This document shows, piece by piece, positions 17,247 to 25,017 of a stretch of 34,150 bases of DNA (position 1 is its first letter; the number at the start of each line of letters is the position of its first letter). Under the pieces are notes generated by a model, which saw only the letters and a list, made by a program, of their open reading frames with translations, made no database searches and had not been told where the DNA came from. This DNA is from Actinomycetota bacterium (GTDB lineage Bacteria; Actinomycetota; Geothermincolia; Geothermincolales; RBG-13-55-18). The position numbers and the translations under genes were made by a program. The DNA lies in assembly GCA_003598015.1 (NCBI GenBank), contig QZKE01000104.1, forward strand, positions 1 to 34,150. Reading direction: 5' to 3'.

Positions 17247-18524
17247 ATGGGTGAGAACAAGTTCGTTATCGTCGGCGGGAACCCCCTGCGGGGAGAGGTC
17301 CGGGTCGGGGGGGCCAAGAACTCCGTGCTCAAGCTGATGGCGGCCAGCCTGCTCACCCCGGAGGAGTGCCTTATCCACAACGTTCCCCGTATCACCGACG
17401 TCAAGATAATGGTGGAGGTGCTGCGGCGCCTGGGCGCGGGGGTTACGTGGGAGGGAAGCAGCCTCAGGGTATGCGCGGGGGAGTTCACGTCGCGTGAAGC
17501 TCCGTACCAGCTTGTCCGCCGCATGCGGGCATCTATTATAGTACTCGGACCCCTGGTGGCCCGCTGGGGCGAGGCCTCGGTGGCCATTCCCGGCGGCTGC
17601 AATATCGGCTCGCGCAAGATCGACATGCATCTCAAGGGCCTGGCCGAGCTGGGGGCGGAGATCAGCACCGAGCACGGCTACGTGCACGCGCGCGCAGCGC
17701 GCCTGAAGGGGACGCATATCGTGCTCGATTTTCCCAGCGTGGGGGCTACGGAGAACCTGATCATGGCCGCCGTGGGGGCCGAGGGGCGCACGGTCATCGA
17801 AAACGCCGCCCGCGAGCCGGAGATCCAGGACCTGGCGGCTTTTCTGGCGTCCATGGGCGCGGAGGTCGAAGGAGCGGGCACGCCGGTTATCACGGTAACC
17901 GGTCCCTGCGATCTGAAGGGCACGGAGCATACCGCCATAGGCGACCGTATCGAGGCCGGCACCCTGGCCGTGGCCGCAGCGGTGGCGGGAGGCGAGGTGG
18001 CCTTAGCTGGAGTCGATCCCCGCCACCTGGGCCTACCCCTGGAGAAGCTGCGTGAAGTGGGAGTTGAGGTCGAGGAGGCAGAAGGACGCCTACTGGTGCG
18101 GGGGGGAGGGGAGTACAGGTCTGTGGACCTCGCGACCCTGCCCTTCCCGGGCTTCCCCACGGATCTGCAGCCCCAGATAATGGTGCTCTTGAGCCTGGCC
18201 GGAGGCACCAGTGTGATCACGGAGAACGTCTTCGAGAGCCGTTTCATGTTCGTGGACGAGCTCAACCGCATGGGCTGCGATATAAGCATCGAAGGCCATC
18301 ATGCCATCGTACGCGGGGTGGGCGCGTTGAGCGGCGCCGAGGTATGCGCCCCTGACCTGCGCGCCGGCGCGGCCCTGGTCCTCGCCGGTCTGGCCGCGGA
18401 GGGCGAGACACACCTGCTGGATGTCTACCACGTGGACCGGGGATACGAGAACCTCGAGGCCAAACTCTCCAGCCTGGGAGCGGATATAACCCGGGTTGGG
18501 GTGGAGGAGGAACCCATCCTCTAG
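17247..18524 (+). CDS. murA: UDP-N-acetylglucosamine 1-carboxyvinyltransferase (MurA)
   Basis: First committed step of peptidoglycan synthesis: transfers enolpyruvate from PEP to UDP-GlcNAc in the cytoplasm. From ATG 17247 the protein is 425 residues, the normal length. Active-site features are present: GGAKNS with K24/N25, the catalytic loop cysteine C118 in AIPGGCNIGSRKIDMH (so fosfomycin-type inactivation is expected), R123, GDRIEAGT and FPTDLQPQ with D306. A longer in-frame reading from 17109 adds a Cys/Arg-rich stretch with no family match and was rejected. The Shine-Dalgarno site is weak (GCAGGTGG about 15 bases upstream). In many Actinobacteria and Firmicutes murA sits just downstream of the F-type atp operon; here a V-type operon occupies that neighbourhood. 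Confidence 0.96.
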   Translation: MGENKFVIVGGNPLRGEVRVGGAKNSVLKLMAASLLTPEECLIHNVPRITDVKIMVEVLRRLGAGVTWEGSSLRVCAGEFTSREAPYQLVRRMRASIIVLGPLVARWGEASVAIPGGCNIGSRKIDMHLKGLAELGAEISTEHGYVHARAARLKGTHIVLDFPSVGATENLIMAAVGAEGRTVIENAAREPEIQDLAAFLASMGAEVEGAGTPVITVTGPCDLKGTEHTAIGDRIEAGTLAVAAAVAGGEVALAGVDPRHLGLPLEKLREVGVEVEEAEGRLLVRGGGEYRSVDLATLPFPGFPTDLQPQIMVLLSLAGGTSVITENVFESRFMFVDELNRMGCDISIEGHHAIVRGVGALSGAEVCAPDLRAGAALVLAGLAAEGETHLLDVYHVDRGYENLEAKLSSLGADITRVGVEEEPIL

Positions 18525-18571
18525 CCGGCGCATCAAAGGCTTGTCTCTCCCTGCCGATAATGACCTATGAG

Positions 18572-18614
18572 CCCGCACCATCCCTCGGCCGCCCGTAAGG
18601 GATGCGGGGGCGGC
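18572..18614 (+). terminator. GC-rich hairpins after murA (possible terminator)
   Basis: Two alternative stems overlap: GCCGCCC (18588-18594) with GGGCGGC (18608-18614), or CCCGCA/ATCCC (18572-18584) with GGGATGCGGG (18599-18608). No T-run follows, so an intrinsic terminator is doubtful; Rho-dependent stopping or a simple spacer hairpin is equally possible. The rest of the 18525-18776 gap shows nothing I can name. Confidence 0.3.
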
Positions 18615-18776
18615 AGCCGCTACGTGTTGAGGGGGAAGGAACGTACCCGGGCGGCGTCTAATGCTATTACCGCGGGTGTCAGGCATGGAGGGGCCGGGAC
18701 GGCGTACGGTCCTTGCCCGCGTGGACGGGACCGGCACACACATGCTAAGTGTATGGTATGAGCGTAGGAGGTTGGG

Positions 18777-21602
18777 TTGCGCGCAGATACCGTGACGAAA
18801 AAAGCGTTATATATCCTGGCGATAGCGCTCCTGGCGGCGCTCCCGTGCCTGGGCGTGCTGGGCGCCGGCGGCGGCGCGTTGGCGGCGGGCGGTTTGGGCG
18901 CCGCGGAGAGCCGCCTGATGCAGCGCCTCTATGCCTCGCAATATCCGCCGGGCAGCTATGTCGAGGGGGAAGTCGTGGTCGTACTCGAGCAACCCACGGC
19001 GGAGAGCCTGGCCGAGCTGACCGGTGGATTCACCGCCCTGCTCGAGGATGGCGCGGGCGGGTCCCCCTCGGCTTTCGCCGCGAGCCCGACGAAGGAGGCC
19101 GTACGGCTGCGTCTCAAGCCGGGGCTGGACGAGTTGGAGGCCGCGCGCAAGCTCCTGGCGTCGCCCCTGGTCAGATCCGCGGAGCCGAATATCGTCTTCC
19201 GTTGCGCCGCCACCAATCCCAATGACCCCCTTTACGGCGAGCAGTGGAACCTGCATGGCTCCTACGGCGTAGAGGCGAACGAGGCCTGGGATGTCCAGAG
19301 GGGTTCCTCCGGTCTCACCCTGGCGGTGATCGACACCGGCATGGACTACAATCACCCGGAGCTGCTCGGCCGCCGCAACGGCGGTTGGGATTATTACAAT
19401 GGCGACGCCGACCCCAAGGATGACAACGGGCATGGGACCATGGTCGCCGGGATGGCCTGCGCCAACACCAACAACAGCACGGGGCTGGCGGGCCTGGACT
19501 GGAACGCGCGCGTGATGCCCCTCAAGGCCCTGGGGGCGAACGGCGAGGGCTACCTGGACAGCGTGGTCAACTCCATTTATCATGCCGCCAACAACGGCGC
19601 CAAGGTAATCAATATGAGCCTGACATCTTCCACGTATTCCCAGGAACTCGCGGACGCGGTCGAGTTCGCCCATGCCATGGGATGCATCCTGGTGGCGGCC
19701 GCCGGCAACGAGGGCGATTCGCGCATCGATTATCCCGCCGGACTCACCTACGTCATCGGCGTCGGGTCCATAGATGAAAACGGCAGCCGTTCCTGGTTCT
19801 CCAACTACAACTCGTCCGTGGACCTGGCGGCTCCGGGACAGAGGATCATCGGGCCCAAACCGAACAACTCATACGACGCCGGATCGGGGACATCCGAGGC
19901 CACGCCGCACGTATCGGCCGCGGCCATGCTGGTCCTGGCCGAGTATCCCGGCGCCACGCCCGAGCAGGTATGGCGCAGGCTCAAGGACAGCGCCCGGGAC
20001 CTGGGCAGCCCGGGATACGACGAGAGCTATGGGTGGGGCCTCCTGGATGCAAACGGAGCCCTGCGGGTGCCCCTGGTCACGGTGACCTCCCCCCAGGACT
20101 TCACCTATCCCGCATCGGGCAAGGTCTCCGCATCCGCCAGCAGCGTCAACACCACCATCAGGTACCTGGAACTCTGGCTCGATGAAGGATTGATAGAGAG
20201 CCATGAGTTCCCGGTTCCCGGCGGCAGCGTCAACTATACCTTCGGCTCCTGGGACCTGGGCCAGCTCACGGAGGGCACGCACAACGTAACCGTCAGGGCG
20301 ATCGATGCCTCCGGGGCATGGGAAGGCGAGCATGCCATCACCGTCTACCGCAACCTCAGCCAGCCCCGACCCGCCCAGGACTGGTACCTGGCGGAGGGCA
20401 CCACCGGCTGGGGCTTCGAGGAGTACGTGCTGGTCCAGAACCCCAACGCCGCTCCCGCAAACGTGCAGGTAACCTTCATGAAGCCGGGGGGTTCCACCCA
20501 GCAGTACGCATACTCCATGACCGGCAACTCCAGGCTTACCATCCTCGTAAACTCGCTGGTCGCTACGAGCGACGTTTCTACCTATCTGCATGCCGACCTG
20601 CCCGTGGTGGCGGAAAGGGCCATGTACTGGGGCGGAAGGACGGGAGGCCATGTCGCCGTCGGCGCCAACGCGCCCGACCAGGACTGGTACCTGGCGGAGG
20701 GCACCACCGCCTGGGGCTTCGAGGAGTACGTGCTGGTCCAGAACCCCAACGCCGCTCCCGCAAACGTGCAGGTAACCTTCATGAAGCCGGGGGGCTCCAC
20801 CCTCGGGTACGGATTCTCCATGCCCGGTAACTCGCGGTTGACCCTGGCCGTGAACGATCTCGTAGCATCGAGCGACGTCTCCACGCATATCCACGCCGAC
20901 CTGCCTGTGGTAGCGGAAAGGGCCATGTACTGGGGTAACCGGGATGGTGGCCATGCCACGCTGGGTGTTACGGAGGGATGTGCGACCTGGTTGCTGGCCG
21001 AGGGCTCCACCGCCTGGGGCTTCGAGGAGTACGTGCTGGTCCAGAACCCCAACACGACCACGAGCAGCGTCACCTTCACCTTCCTGTTGCCCGGGGGGAG
21101 CCAGGTGCGGTCCGTTTACGCCGTAGGCCCGTTGTCCCGCTTCACCCTGAACGTGGCGGAGATAATACCCGGAAGCGATGTATCGACCTACGTGCAGGCC
21201 GACCAGCCGGTAATCGCCGAGCGGGCCATGTACTGGCCACGGGGTTCGCGCTCGCGCGCGGAAGGGCATTGCAGTACGGGCTCGGTCACCGCAGCGGATA
21301 CATGGTACCTGGCGGAGGGCACAACCGCCTGGGGTTTCGACGAATACGTGCTGCTGGTCAATCCCAGCGAGGATATAGCCCACGCCACCCTGGTGTTCAT
21401 GCGTACCGATGGCAGCACGCTCAGCCACGGAGTCAGTATCCCGGGGCGGGCACGCACCACGGTCCATGCCAATCTCGTGGATCCGGAGCGTGATGCCTCC
21501 ATACAGGTCATCTCAGACAGGCCAGTGGTGGTGGAAAGGGCTATGTACTGGTCGGAGAAGGAGGGTGGCACGGACGCCCTGGGGGTCCTGCAACCACTCT
21601 AG
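18777..21602 (+). CDS. secreted subtilisin-family (S8) serine protease with four C-terminal surface modules
   Basis: 941-residue exported protease. Signal peptide about 1-38; propeptide-like region (EGEVVVVLEQP...) about 60-145; S8 domain about 155-425 with the triad D186 (VIDTGMD), H219 (DNGHGTMVAG) and S373 (GTSEATPHVS), plus oxyanion N311 (AAGNEG). An Ig-like segment (about 428-525) is followed by four modules of about 101 residues whose start motif WYLAEGTT begins at W536, W637, W738 (as WLLAEGST) and W843; each contains a WGFEEYVLVQNP-like stretch and ends near PVV.ERAMYW. Such modules recur in secreted proteins of Actinobacteria; their ligand is unknown to me. The start is TTG 18777, with TAGGAGG ending 5 bases before it. 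There is no C-terminal anchor. Modules 1 and 2 are nearly identical at the DNA level. Confidence 0.93.
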   Translation: MRADTVTKKALYILAIALLAALPCLGVLGAGGGALAAGGLGAAESRLMQRLYASQYPPGSYVEGEVVVVLEQPTAESLAELTGGFTALLEDGAGGSPSAFAASPTKEAVRLRLKPGLDELEAARKLLASPLVRSAEPNIVFRCAATNPNDPLYGEQWNLHGSYGVEANEAWDVQRGSSGLTLAVIDTGMDYNHPELLGRRNGGWDYYNGDADPKDDNGHGTMVAGMACANTNNSTGLAGLDWNARVMPLKALGANGEGYLDSVVNSIYHAANNGAKVINMSLTSSTYSQELADAVEFAHAMGCILVAAAGNEGDSRIDYPAGLTYVIGVGSIDENGSRSWFSNYNSSVDLAAPGQRIIGPKPNNSYDAGSGTSEATPHVSAAAMLVLAEYPGATPEQVWRRLKDSARDLGSPGYDESYGWGLLDANGALRVPLVTVTSPQDFTYPASGKVSASASSVNTTIRYLELWLDEGLIESHEFPVPGGSVNYTFGSWDLGQLTEGTHNVTVRAIDASGAWEGEHAITVYRNLSQPRPAQDWYLAEGTTGWGFEEYVLVQNPNAAPANVQVTFMKPGGSTQQYAYSMTGNSRLTILVNSLVATSDVSTYLHADLPVVAERAMYWGGRTGGHVAVGANAPDQDWYLAEGTTAWGFEEYVLVQNPNAAPANVQVTFMKPGGSTLGYGFSMPGNSRLTLAVNDLVASSDVSTHIHADLPVVAERAMYWGNRDGGHATLGVTEGCATWLLAEGSTAWGFEEYVLVQNPNTTTSSVTFTFLLPGGSQVRSVYAVGPLSRFTLNVAEIIPGSDVSTYVQADQPVIAERAMYWPRGSRSRAEGHCSTGSVTAADTWYLAEGTTAWGFDEYVLLVNPSEDIAHATLVFMRTDGSTLSHGVSIPGRARTTVHANLVDPERDASIQVISDRPVVVERAMYWSEKEGGTDALGVLQPL
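20375..20793 (+). repeat. near-identical 303-bp-spaced duplication in the protease gene
   Basis: The segments starting at 20375 and 20678 are exactly 303 bases (101 codons) apart and differ at one base over the first ~115 bases (GGC versus GCC, Gly to Ala); the remainder of each module has diverged. A third copy (from about 20988) shares roughly 47 identical bases in the middle. This indicates recent duplication or gene conversion limited to the start of the module. Confidence 0.8.
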
Positions 21603-21621
21603 CAAGTGTGAGGTGTGAAGC

Positions 21622-21656
21622 TTGCCGCGAGGAGCCGCAGGCGACGTGGCGATCTC
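21622..21656. repeat. interspersed-repeat-like element
   Basis: The segment contains GCGAGGAGCC, GCGACGTGGC and GATCTC in order, resembling the widespread 'ATTGCGAGGAGCG...GCGACGTGGCAATCTC' intergenic repeats I recall from many bacterial genomes. Only one copy is in this window, so the assignment comes from memory of the motif. Confidence 0.4.
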
Positions 21657-22023
21657 TTTGCGATAGCGTTTCGATGGCATCATGCGCGGCGTAGAAGCAT
21701 GGATCTCGCGGATCGGAAAGTAAGGGGCGCCGAAGCCATATCGCCGCGCCTTTGGAGGTGGCGGCAATCCGCCGCAACGGGAAGGGAAATTCCCTGACCG
21801 TAAGGAATCTTATATTGATGCATTGATACCGGAAAAGGCGGTTTGGGCTGGGGGAGCAAGCAGGGTTTCCTTCAAATCGAGCCTCAACGCAAGGGATATG
21901 TTAGTGCTCGTTCCTTTTGTTACAACCGTGTTACCAAGCTGCAAAAAACATGCAAAGAAGTCAACGGGGGGCTTTACATCGCGGCTCCATATGCCGTTAA
22001 ATATATACAGAGTGGGCAAATTG

Positions 22024-22029
22024 TATAAT
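22024..22029 (+). promoter_or_regulatory. -10 element of the three-paralogue operon
   Basis: A perfect TATAAT, preceded directly by TTG, sits 38 bases before the ATG at 22068. No matching -35 hexamer is seen at 16-18 bases, so an extended -10 or an activator is likely. It is the only good promoter site I found for the genes from 22068 to the window end. Confidence 0.5.
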
Positions 22030-22067
22030 AATCTCAGTTCGGCTGAAGGGTTGCAGCGAGGTAGAGG

Positions 22068-25004
22068 ATGCTAAGGACTTCAGTCCAGACCGTTATCAAC
22101 ATAATGGTCATCGTCCTGGTGATTGGGGCGATGGTCCTGGGCGCTGTCGCCCTCATACCCTCCCGTAATCCCATGGGGCCCATGATCGGGAAGCTGCTGA
22201 GTTCCAGAAAAATCCTCTCAGGCCTCATGGGCAGCCTGGACGCGAAATGCCTGGCCGAGGCCATGCGCGAGAATCCCGAGATGATGTCCGACCTCCTGGC
22301 CGAGCTGGGGGAGGACGGGGCGCGCATGATCGCCGAGGCGGTAAACGAGAACCCGGAGTTCGTAGCGGAACTGGTGGGCAACATGGACCCGGCCCTGCTG
22401 GCGGCGGTGCTGAACGACCCCGCCTCCGCCGCGTTCACCGCGTCCCTCACCGAGCATCTCGACCCCGAGGCCATCGCTGCGGTGGTCAACGCGAACGGCC
22501 CCATGCTTACACAGCTGGTGGGGCTTCTCGATGCCGAGGTGCTTGCCTCCGCCATCAACGCCAACGGCGAGTTTCTCACGGCATCCACGGCGGCCATGGA
22601 CCCCGCCGTCATCGCCGGAGTGCTGAACGCCAACGGCCCCTTCGTAACGTCCCTCATAGGATTTCTGGACCCCGCGGTCCTGGCCGCCGCCCTCAACGCC
22701 AATCCAGGCATGATGGGCGATCTCATGGGATATCTGGATACGGCGGTAGTAGCGGGAGTAATCAACGACAACGGTACGTTCGTAGCCGGCCTGTTGAGAT
22801 ACCTCGATCCCCAGGTGCTCACGGCGGGGATGAACTCCCATCCTACCTTCCTGTCCAGGATGATGTCTCACCTGAACCCTCAAGTGATCGCCTATGCGCT
22901 CAACGCCAACTCGGATATGACACCGCAACTCTTGAACAATCTCTCCAACGAACTGCTCATAGGCGTGCTCTCGGTAACCGCCAACAATGAAGCCTGGATA
23001 AGCTCGCTGCTGGGGAAGCTGGATCCCGCCAAGATGGCCCAGATCATGAACAATTCCTCCTCCTTTTCCGCCAGCCTTATCAACGCGATAGATCCCGCCT
23101 GGGCGGCGGGGATAGCCAACGGCAATCCCGACCTGGTCTTCAAGGTCCTGGGCAAGATAGACCCGGATCTGGTCATAGCTCTTTCCAGCAACGAGAGCCT
23201 GCTGGCCAGGATACTTCCCCTCATCGATACCGCCGCCGTAGGGGCGGCCCTGGGAGAACATACCGACCTGGTAACGCGACTCCTCCCCCTTCTGGACCCG
23301 GTACTGGCGGAGTATTCCAACCTGGCCCTGGAGGGGAATCCTGACCTGGTCTCGGCCTTGCTGGGCAACCTGGACGGGGTTCAGATCGCGGCGGCCCTGG
23401 CCCAGGCCCCCTCCTTCTTGACCGGCATGGTCTCCGGGATCTCTCCGGGACTGGTAGCCGCGATGCTGCAGGGCTCCAATCAGAACCCGCAGATGCTCAT
23501 CAACCTGCTCAACACCACCGGACTGGGGGCTTCCATCGCCTCTGGCCTGGATCTCTCCGGCACCTTCATGCCCACCCTTCTGGCCATGCTTCCCGCCAAC
23601 GTAGGCCAGACGGCGGCCCTGGCCCTGAACGCCAACCCGGCCATGCTCAACGCCGCTCTGACCTACTCCGACCCACAGGTTCTTGCGGGGATACTCAACT
23701 CGGGGGCGGCCAACGGCCTTATCGCGGCCCTGGTCCCCCTCCTCTCGGAGCCGGTGGCGCAGGCGGTAGCCGAGGGTATCAATACTGACGCCGGCCAGCC
23801 GGTAGCCGACTCCATGATCAAGAGCATGATCATCGCCTCGAATCCGGTAGTGATCTCCGACGCCATGAACCGCAACCCGGGTTTTGTAAGCGGACTGCTC
23901 GCCAACCTCAACGCGAATGCGGCCTCCGCTATAGCCGCGGGGCTGAACGCGGCCGACCCCGAGGTGACCAGGACCGTATCCCGTTACCTGGAGGGAGCGA
24001 CGGGCGCCAGGATCGCCGAGGGGCTCTCGGCCAACCCCGCCATCCTGGAGCCGCTGGTAGGGGCTCTCTCGCCCCAAGTCGGGCAGGCCATTGCCGAGGG
24101 GCTCAACCAGAACGGCAGCGATTTCAACCAGCAGATGATGGCGAACCTCTCTGGAGAGGTGGGAGCAGCCCTGGCCCAGGGGCTCAACCAGAACGATGAA
24201 CTCACGCAGCTGATGGTCTCGATGCTGGGCAACCTCAACGAATATGCGGGCACGGAGATTGCGGCGGGGCTTAACGCCAACGCCGCGGGTGGAGCCGGGT
24301 TCCTGGAGGCCATGCTCGGGGCGACCTCGGTCGGTATGTCCCAGGCCATCTCGCAGGCCCTGAACAGCCTGCCTACCGCGGACCTCAACCAGAACCTGAT
24401 CTACCGCCTGATCACCGGGCTGAACGGGAATACCGCCGCCGACGTGGCGCAGGGGCTCAACAGCAACCCGAACCTGATTACCAACCTAATGGCCAACCTG
24501 GACGGGGCACATGCAGCCTGGGCCATGAATCAGAACGAGGCCTTCCTCACCAACCTGATGGCCGCGCTGGATGGGGCGGCCATAGCGGATGCTCTGAACA
24601 CCGCCCTGGGGACGCCAGGGGGCCAGGCTTTTGTCGCCGATCTCCTCTCGACCCTGAACGGCACCATCCTGGTCAATGCCATGAACGCCAACCCCGACAT
24701 CACCGCCGAATTCATGTCACAGGCGAGCGCCAACGGCCTGGGTGATATCATCGGCCAGGCGATGGTCGCCGCCGGCGCCGGGGACGTCGGCGGTTTTCTC
24801 ACCGAACTCCTGGGGACGCTGGATTATCAGACGATGACCAACGCACTCAACGCGGCCCTGGGCAACCACAATGCAGATCTCCCCATAAGCGGGCACAACC
24901 TGCTCGAGTGCCTGTGGCTGGATGCGAAGACACGGCTGGCCGGCTGGGTAACCATGACGGCATGGATAGGTTTCCTGGGTTTCGAGCCGGCGCCGTTCCC
25001 ATAA
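22068..25004 (+). CDS. membrane-anchored short-helical-repeat protein, paralogue 1
   Basis: No family recognised. 978 residues: a short N-terminal tail, one membrane helix (about 8-32, followed by PSRNPMGP), and about 35 tandem repeats from residue 60 to near 930. In the first half the unit is 23 residues, DP-x-V-hydrophobic-A then LNAN-P/G and FLxxLLxxL, predicted as two short helices with an Asn-containing turn. In the second half units are 26-27 residues with the signature G..IA.GLN.N, about one extra helical turn. The last ~45 residues are not repeats and end EPAPFP. Topology is probably N-in with repeats outside the membrane. ATG 22068 has GAGGT 5 bases upstream. It is first of four co-directional genes. 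A structural or scaffolding surface role is only inferred. Confidence 0.8.
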   Translation: MLRTSVQTVINIMVIVLVIGAMVLGAVALIPSRNPMGPMIGKLLSSRKILSGLMGSLDAKCLAEAMRENPEMMSDLLAELGEDGARMIAEAVNENPEFVAELVGNMDPALLAAVLNDPASAAFTASLTEHLDPEAIAAVVNANGPMLTQLVGLLDAEVLASAINANGEFLTASTAAMDPAVIAGVLNANGPFVTSLIGFLDPAVLAAALNANPGMMGDLMGYLDTAVVAGVINDNGTFVAGLLRYLDPQVLTAGMNSHPTFLSRMMSHLNPQVIAYALNANSDMTPQLLNNLSNELLIGVLSVTANNEAWISSLLGKLDPAKMAQIMNNSSSFSASLINAIDPAWAAGIANGNPDLVFKVLGKIDPDLVIALSSNESLLARILPLIDTAAVGAALGEHTDLVTRLLPLLDPVLAEYSNLALEGNPDLVSALLGNLDGVQIAAALAQAPSFLTGMVSGISPGLVAAMLQGSNQNPQMLINLLNTTGLGASIASGLDLSGTFMPTLLAMLPANVGQTAALALNANPAMLNAALTYSDPQVLAGILNSGAANGLIAALVPLLSEPVAQAVAEGINTDAGQPVADSMIKSMIIASNPVVISDAMNRNPGFVSGLLANLNANAASAIAAGLNAADPEVTRTVSRYLEGATGARIAEGLSANPAILEPLVGALSPQVGQAIAEGLNQNGSDFNQQMMANLSGEVGAALAQGLNQNDELTQLMVSMLGNLNEYAGTEIAAGLNANAAGGAGFLEAMLGATSVGMSQAISQALNSLPTADLNQNLIYRLITGLNGNTAADVAQGLNSNPNLITNLMANLDGAHAAWAMNQNEAFLTNLMAALDGAAIADALNTALGTPGGQAFVADLLSTLNGTILVNAMNANPDITAEFMSQASANGLGDIIGQAMVAAGAGDVGGFLTELLGTLDYQTMTNALNAALGNHNADLPISGHNLLECLWLDAKTRLAGWVTMTAWIGFLGFEPAPFP

Positions 25005-25017
25005 AGGAGTCGCGGAT

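Larger units (their letters stand above)
21603..22067. other. AT-richer intergenic region before the paralogue operon
   Basis: No gene is supported in these 465 bases. From left to right it holds an interspersed-repeat-like segment (21622-21656), a GGCGG-CAAT-CCGCC hairpin (21760-21773) followed by an AGGGAAATTCCCT near-palindrome, and from about 21800 a stretch clearly richer in A+T than its neighbours that ends in a -10 element. Small open frames at 21823-22074 overlap the promoter and lack ribosome sites. Confidence 0.5.

Noticed and set aside
21700..21860. Possible riboswitch (cyclic di-GMP, cyclic di-AMP or cobalamin) before the paralogue operon
   Set aside because: Two small hairpins are present but none of the conserved motifs I know for these classes could be found.
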